A DNA stretch of 64,000 bases from Thermothelomyces thermophilus ATCC 42464 (Eukaryota; Ascomycota; Sordariomycetes; Sordariales; Chaetomiaceae): assembly GCF_000226095.1 (NCBI RefSeq), contig NC_016472.1, positions 6,758,001-6,822,000 of the forward strand, given 5' to 3'. Positions 58,393-64,000 of the stretch are shown piece after piece. The notes beneath the pieces were generated by a model. It was not told where the DNA came from. It saw nothing but the letters and a program-made list of their open reading frames with translations, and did no database searches. The first letter of the stretch is position 1. Each line of letters begins with the position of its first letter. The position numbers were made by a program, and so were the translations under genes.

Positions 58393-59105
58393 GCTGTTTG
58401 CGTGCGTTCCTGGGGAGCTCTACGAGGTAGAAACGGTTTAGACGCAAATATATGCTGAATAGGTAGGTAGGTTGCGACAGTGAGGTTCTCGAGGCTCGAT
58501 ATGGTGGTCGTTCTAGAATTTGTTCCAGTGTAAAAGGCAGCCTTGTTTGCGGCCGGCAATTGACGTTTATTAGCAGCCACCAATGGTGGGGCTTACAGGG
58601 GTAGGTGAATACACTAAGGTACGATGCAGTACTGTTGTAGTCACGATCAGGTACTGTATGTATGTACTCTACATTACCACACAAGTGCAACAGGGACCGA
58701 GGGGTCATTGAAGGGGTCATTGAAGTCCATGCAGGGTAAAAAAAACTTGCTGAGAACACGACTCTAAGCCCTGCATGATCATGCGCGCCACAGTACTACC
58801 TCTTCAGGAGAGAGCACATCATTTGCCTAAAAGTGAAGTTCGTCTGTGTGAAGGACAATAGTTGATAACCTTTTAAGTGTACCTACGGAGTACAGCGACT
58901 TTTACGCAGTACTTGATTGTGGGGCATTCAGCCCAGCTTGCCAAGCAGCAGGGACTCGTCTTAAACAGCGGCCCAAATCCGAAATTTTTGGTAACCCCAC
59001 CACCAAATACATTCAAAACTGCCCGTTTACCTTTGGATCGACGACCCTTCCCTCGCCCTTCCGCTCACTTCCTTCGACGTACTTCGCATTTAGAGAGGGA
59101 AAAAA
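58393..59105. promoter_or_regulatory. Shared divergent promoter of RRP40 and SSZ1
   Basis: About 0.7 kb separate the two start codons, so the promoters must share or abut here. The 9-bp motif TACGGAGTA lies at 58884-58892. Just before the SSZ1 ATG the sequence runs into AGAGAGGGAAAAAA. No TATA box was confidently placed. Confidence 0.55.
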
Positions 59106-60918
59106 ATGAGTGACACAGCGGCTAAGCCTGGCGTTGAGCCAAGCGAGCGTACCGTCATCGGCATCACCTTCGGCAACTCCAACAGCTCCATCGCCCATGT
59201 TGTCGACGACAAGGCCGAGGTCATTGCGAACGAGGATGGAGGTGAGGAGCCTCGGCAATGCCGTCAGCCTGGTCGCATACTGATCAGTCCCCTTTCTAGA
59301 CCGCCAAATCCCCACGATTCTGTCGTACGTCGAGGGCGACGAGTACTACGGTCAGCAGGCCAAGAACTTCCTCGTCAGGAACCCCAAGAACACGATCGCC
59401 TACTTCCGCGATTTCCTAGGGAAGGAGTTCAAGTCGATCGACCCTACTCACAACCACGCCTCTGCCCACCCGCAAGAAACGGGTGAGACAGTCTCGTTCA
59501 CGGTCAAGGACAAGGACGGAGAAGAGGAGGCCCCGTCGACACTGTCGGTTTCCGAGGTCGCCACCCGCTACCTCCGGCGCCTGGTCGGCTCTGCGTCGGA
59601 GTATCTTGGGAGAAAGGTCACCTCGGCTGTCATCACGGTCCCGACCAACTTTACCGACAAGCAAAAAGCCGCCCTGATCGAGGCTGCCGCCGCCGCCGAC
59701 CTCGAGGTCCTGCAGCTCGTCAGCGAACCCATTGCCGCGATCCTCGCCTACGATGGGCGCCCCGAGGCCAAGATTCAGGACAAGATCATCGTGGTCGCGG
59801 ATCTGGGCGGCACCCGGTCCGACGTCGCCGTCGTCGCCAGCCGCGGCGGCATGTACACCGTGCTCGCGACGGTTCACGACTACGAGTTCGCCGGCTTTGC
59901 GCTGGACAAGGTGCTGGTGGATCACTTTGCCAAGGAGTTCATGAAGAAGAACTCCGGGGCCGGGGATCCGCGCGAGAACGCCAAGAGCCTGGCCAAGCTG
60001 AAGCTCGAGGCCGAAGCCACCAAGAGGGCGCTCAGCCTGGGCACCAACGCCAGCTTCAGCGTCGAGAGTCTGTTGAACGGCATTGACTTCGCCAGCACCA
60101 TCAACCGCCTGCGGTACGAGACGATCGGGAGGACCGTATTCGAGGGCATCAACCGCCTGGTGGAGTCGGCGGTCAAGAAGGCCGGCCTGGACGTGCTGGA
60201 CGTGGACGAGGTGATGCTGGTCGGCGGTACCTCGCACACCCCGCGCATCGCTGCCAACCTTCGCTACATCTTCCCCCAGAGCACGAGGATATTGGCGCCC
60301 TCGACCGAGCCGACCGCCGTCAACCCCTCAGAAGCCGAGGCCCGCGGCGCCGCCCTGCAGGCCAGCCTAATCCGGGACTACGAGGCCGAGGACATCGAGC
60401 AGTCGACCCACGCCGCCGTCACCACGGTTCCCCACGTCTTCAACGCCATCGGCGTCGTCTCGGTCAACGAGGCCGGCGAGGACGTGTTCGTGCCCATCGT
60501 CCCTCCCGACACTGCCGTGCCGGCTCGGCGGACGGTCCACCTCTCCGCGCCCAACGGTGGCGACGTCCTGGTCAAGGTTGTCGAGGGCAACACGCACATC
60601 AAGGTGACGCAGCCGGAGCCGAAGCCGAAGCCCAAGGAGGACGGCGACGGCGACGACAACAAGAAGGCCAAGGTCGAGGACGCCGACGACAGCGACGAAG
60701 ACGACAGCGATTTCTCGGATGAGGAAGAGGAAGAGGAGGAGAAGCGGGAGAAGGTCTGGAAGATCGGGTCTACCCTCGCCGAGGCGGCCGTCAAGGGGGT
60801 GAAGAAGGGCGGCAAGGTGGAGGTCTCGATCACGGTGAACTCGGATTTGTCGGTTATCGTAACAGCGCGGGAGGTTGGCGGCAAGGGCGCCGTTCGTGGG
60901 ACACTGGCGAGTGCTTAG
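59106..60918 (+). CDS. SSZ1: Hsp70-like ribosome-associated chaperone Ssz1
   Basis: Atypical Hsp70 that with zuotin forms the ribosome-associated complex, stimulating Ssb at the tunnel exit. Exons 59106-59241 and 59300-60918 give 584 residues, longer than the 538 of yeast Ssz1. The nucleotide-binding domain begins VIGITFGNSNSSIAHV; the intron falls in the loop before DRQIPTILSYV. Family motifs follow: VITVPTNFTDKQK, LVSEPIAAILAYD, and VVADLGGTRSDVAVV, in which the usual DLGGGTFD is replaced by the Ssz1-type version. VMLVGGTSHTPRIAANL is also present. The C-terminal part has a short substrate-binding-like domain (DVLVKVVEGNTHIKV) and an acidic DSDEDDSDFSDEEEEEE insert that may account for the extra length. 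No lid domain and no EEVD end, as expected. Confidence 0.95.
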
Positions 60919-61641
60919 GAGGCATTCCTTAGACCAAGGGTACGGCGGTAGGCTGTCGCATAGACTCTAGGGGAAGCGTGATGCATCCCCCTTGCTTTGG
61001 CTGGGGCGTGCTGGTTTCCAAAGGAACATCATCATGGCTGGTTATGATTTGCCTGCTCCGATAGACACTCTTACCTATACGACTGATGCTCGCACCTCGT
61101 TGTCCGCAATCTTTCTCCGGCCCGTTTTCACTCGCATTGCCTTATCCGCTTCGGTGCCGCACAACTTCTGATGGCGGTACCGGATCGAAAGCTGGTCTCT
61201 CCCCCGCCCAATTCTCCCCCTTTAGACATCCGTTGGGAAGACGCGACAAACAGCTCTAGTGTGAATTCAGATGATGGTAAGGAACTTTTCGTCTTTGGGT
61301 TCCTATGCCATATCGCATTTGCTCGTTTTGGATAATGGGAGATTTAGACTCATCCCTGAGGCGGCGAGAGGGTAAGAGACAGTGATGGGGGGTGCAATGC
61401 GCAGGAACGGTGGATTATACGATGACTCCTCAAAGTCCGACAGCATGTCATAGAACGAGATGTAGGTGGCGTATGTAAATAAATGCACATGCGCCTTGGG
61501 GGCAAGCTTCTTCCGAGTATTATGAATGCTCATATCCACGGAAGAACCATCAACAACTGCGAACTTGGCTCATAGAAATATACCCAAGAGAACTACAAGA
61601 AGAAAAATAAAACCCGCTCCTCTGCCAAACCACATCTCCAT
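60919..61641. other. Convergent intergenic region
   Basis: 3' ends of SSZ1 (plus) and the NT-C2 gene (minus). No gene supported. Confidence 0.5.
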
Positions 61642-63794
61642 CTAATATCGAGATCCCGGAACGGTCCAAGCAACCAAGTCCTCCCGTACCTCGAACTCGT
61701 CCACCTCCTTGGCGCGCTTGAACCCTTCCCTCCCCCTCTCCCTGTCGCTGCCGAGCGTGGTCGCCGTGGCCACGCTGACGAGGCTCGAGCTCCGGCTGCG
61801 CAGGCCCCCGCCGGCGTGCGTGATCTTGCTCTCCTCGCGGCGGTGGAAGGACGGGAACGGCTCGCGGAGCGGGCCGCTGGGGGGGAGCCCGATGCCGCGG
61901 CTCGACTCGCGGCCGAGATCCCGGACTCCACTGCCGCCGCCGCCGCCGCCGACCACGAGCACCGTGGCCGCGCTCCGGTCGCTCGCGACGCTCTGCTCGC
62001 GCAGGTGGTGCCGCTGCAGCCGGGCGACGTCGCGCGGCCGGAGGGTGCCCATCACGTCGCCGCCGCTCTCCTCCCCTTCGTCGTCCGACACCGAGCCGCT
62101 GTCCTCTTGCGGCGGGTAGCGCCCCCGGCCGCCCACTCCCCCTCCCCCTCCCCTCCTTCTCCTTCTCCTCCCTCCTCCTCCTCCTCCTCCTCCTCCCGGG
62201 TTGGGAGAGGTGTCGCCGTCCATCCCCGAAGTCCCGCTGCCGCCGCCGCCGCCGGCGCCGGTGCCATGCCCGGCGATGGCGGTGTGGCGGCGCGAGTGGC
62301 TCCGCGCGTGGGAGGAGGAGGAGGGGGCGGCCGGAGGCGGCTCGAAGCCCTCGCCGCCGCTGAAGATGTTCTCGATGCACTGGTCGGCCGACAGCTCGCC
62401 GGGCTGGCTCGCCCAGCTGGCGGCCAGGGCGCGGCGGTACATGTCCTGGACCTCGAAGGCGTCGCGCGACTTGCCGGTGAAGGACGAGGGCGGGTGGCCC
62501 GGGGTGGTGGCGGCGCCGACGTCGACGGGCTCGAAGGCGTCGCCGGCGACGAACCCGGCGATGCCGCCAAAGACGGGGGCGGACTTGGGCGGCGGCGCGA
62601 CGTAGTTGCGCTCGCCGTCGACCTGCACCATCAGGATGCTGATCTTGAGCGTCGAGTTGATCTTGCTGTCCTGCATCAGGTAGCGCCGCACGACGCCGTC
62701 CTGGATCTCGCCCTCCGGGGGTTCCTCGTCGCGCGACGACCGAGGGCTCGGATCGGTCTCCGGGAGGCCGGCGTTGCTCAGGGAGCTGCGCTGGCGGCGG
62801 TGGGTCGACGACTTTTGAACGGGCGACATGAGAGCCTCCTTGATGGCGTTGGCCGTGCGGCCGTCGCGCAACACCGCCTCGCTCTCCTCGACATACTCGC
62901 TGAGGTTGAGGCGGACGGTGCCGAGGGTGATCTTCTCGTCTCGCCCCGCGGCGCCCGAGACGCCGCCGGCGCTGAACTCCTGCACGACCTCGAACTCGAT
63001 GGGGCACTCGTTCAGGCTGTCGTTGCGGTCGATGCCGATGCGGACCGAGACGATCTTGGAGTAGTTGTACTCGACCCTGTGGTTCACAATGGGGCACTTT
63101 TGCGTCCGTCCGCGATGCTCCCCGTGTATGCTATGTGGGAGGTGCCACTTGACCATGGACACCCCCGACACAAGCGGCACATTGTTGAGGTCAGATATCT
63201 GCGCGGGTTCAGTTAGCGAAGGAGTGGTGGGCGTGGGGATATTTTTTTTCTTCTTTAAAAAAAAGAACAATTTGACTGCCATACTTGCCTTGATGTGAAC
63301 ATCGAATTTCGGCTGTATATTGATCACTTCGTCAGCTTTCGATCACCGGAGGTTGGCACGTCGAAACAGAGGGGGAGTGTCCCAACCTTTCGAGCCTTGT
63401 TGACTATGGGAAAGAACCGCATATTAGCTCAGGAGCTTTCAAAGGGATGCCGGTAAGGGACCGGGCACGTCGAGGCGATGAGGAGTTGGATCTAGGCGCG
63501 TTCGGAGTTGCCAGCCCCCATCGTGACAACAAAAAGCCGCTTCCTTCAGTGCACGGCAAGAACTTGGATGCGCCTGCAAAACAAGAAGAGCATGGTGTTG
63601 GTTTTGAACGGGGGAAAATGCATTCGGCAGAGTGAGAGGTTCAAGGAAGAGAAGAATAGGCAAGAAGGACTGGCGACGGCGGCTGAGACAAACAAGCGGC
63701 AGATCTGGAACAGCGAGCATGTGAAGAGGGATAAGAGAAGAGAAGGGAAGGGGGGGCGGAGTGGGTGGGTGTTGAGCTTACTGAGGGATGCCAT
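61642..63794 (-). CDS. NT-C2 domain protein (EEIG1/EHBP1-type N-terminal C2)
   Basis: Fungal protein with the N-terminal C2 domain found in EEIG1 and EHBP1, a probable membrane-binding module. Exons on the minus strand are 63794-63782 (13 nt), 63403-63387 (17 nt), 63312-63289 (24 nt) and 63198-61642, giving 536 residues. Splicing yields MASLINKARKPKFDVHIKIS then DLNNVPLVSGVSMVKWHLPH, HRGRTQKCPIVNHRVEYNY, DRNDSLNECPIEFEVVQEF and TLGTVRLNLSEYVE. The first two exons are joined by GT-AG introns. The third intron begins GC (AAG then GCAAGT at 63288) and ends CAG. It is 90 nt long with no stop in frame, so retention would add 30 residues. The rest is disordered, with Gly, Arg and Ser runs and a conserved-looking IQDGVVRRYLMQDSKINSTL. 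The C2 identity is good; the three tiny exons are inferred from family-like sequence and phase. Confidence 0.82.
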
Positions 63795-64000
63795 GTTCGG
63801 TTTGGGTCGTTATCAATGACCTATCGCGAGCGCGAACACCAGGGGAAGCTCATTCCCCCGGCCGGCAAACCGGGACCACCTTGGATGCTGCGGGTGAACG
63901 GCCGTTTTCTGACTTGGTTCCTTGTTCCTGTTACAGTTTGCTCGAGGTGTGGAGAGAAGGAGGAAGGGCTGACGTCGGCTGCCAAGAACGCTGCTGATGT
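63795..64000. other. Upstream region of the NT-C2 gene at right edge
   Basis: About 200 bases, probably the promoter or leader of the NT-C2 gene. Nothing else recognised. Confidence 0.4.

Noticed and set aside
59416-60237. 273-codon minus frame opposite SSZ1
   Set aside because: Shadow of a conserved Hsp70 exon with no motif of its own.
61816-63216. 466-codon plus frame opposite the NT-C2 gene
   Set aside because: Complement of a GC-rich coding exon; Ala/Arg/Val-rich with no family motif, whereas the minus strand encodes a C2 domain.

Overview
This 64 kb window comes from a filamentous ascomycete. Genes carry short GT-AG introns (about 55-380 nt) with CTAAC or CTGAC branch sites close to the acceptor. 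Coding regions are GC-rich, intergenic spaces are long, and there is one DNA transposon degraded in the way repeat-induced point mutation (RIP) degrades repeats. Several proteins (a casein kinase I with a Neurospora CK-1a-like start, Pal1, Med12, Ssz1) look like Sordariomycete versions. Placement in Sordariales, perhaps Chaetomiaceae, is inference from base composition and protein resemblance.

I support 17 protein genes, mostly by joining exons by hand. From left to right: a secreted S1/P1 nuclease (3137-4210, -); a RIP-degraded Fot1/Pogo transposon with 93-bp terminal inverted repeats (4486-7400); a vacuolar PQ-loop transporter (8467-9934, +); a 56-residue secreted peptide (12133-12387, +); a four-exon Asterix/PAT10 membrane-insertion factor (13089-13736, -); Mediator subunit 12 (16036-21128, +); a secreted aldonolactone-oxidase-like flavoprotein (23272-25489, +); a GRAM/TBC/EF-hand Rab GAP (26097-29700, -); a PKA catalytic subunit (32109-33499, +); a tail-anchored inositol polyphosphate 5-phosphatase (34591-36739, -); casein kinase I (38514-39975, -); Pal1 (45315-47419, +); a Rad51-like protein without a Walker A motif (48775-50191, +); a fasciclin-domain secreted protein (50421-51956, -); a C2H2 zinc-finger protein with an N-terminal membrane segment (54346-56622, +); exosome subunit Rrp40 (57497-58392, -); Hsp70-like Ssz1 (59106-60918, +); and an NT-C2 domain protein (61642-63794, -).

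The genes do not form a biosynthetic cluster or operon. Most are housekeeping or signalling genes in mixed orientation. Rrp40 and Ssz1 are divergent across about 0.7 kb and both serve RNA or ribosome biology. Many other pairs are tail to tail. Long gene-less stretches (1-3136, 9935-12132, 13737-16035, 21129-23271, 29701-32108, 39976-45314, 51957-54345) hold microsatellites and a recurring 9-bp motif (TACGGAGTA or TACGGATTA) that I saw only outside coding exons.

Points most worth a second look: the membrane-tethered zinc-finger protein, the Walker-less Rad51-like protein, the one-disulfide secreted peptide, very small first exons in three genes including casein kinase I, an in-frame GC-AG intron in the NT-C2 gene, and the hairpin-bearing terminal repeats of the transposon. 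No tRNA, rRNA or CRISPR array was recognised.
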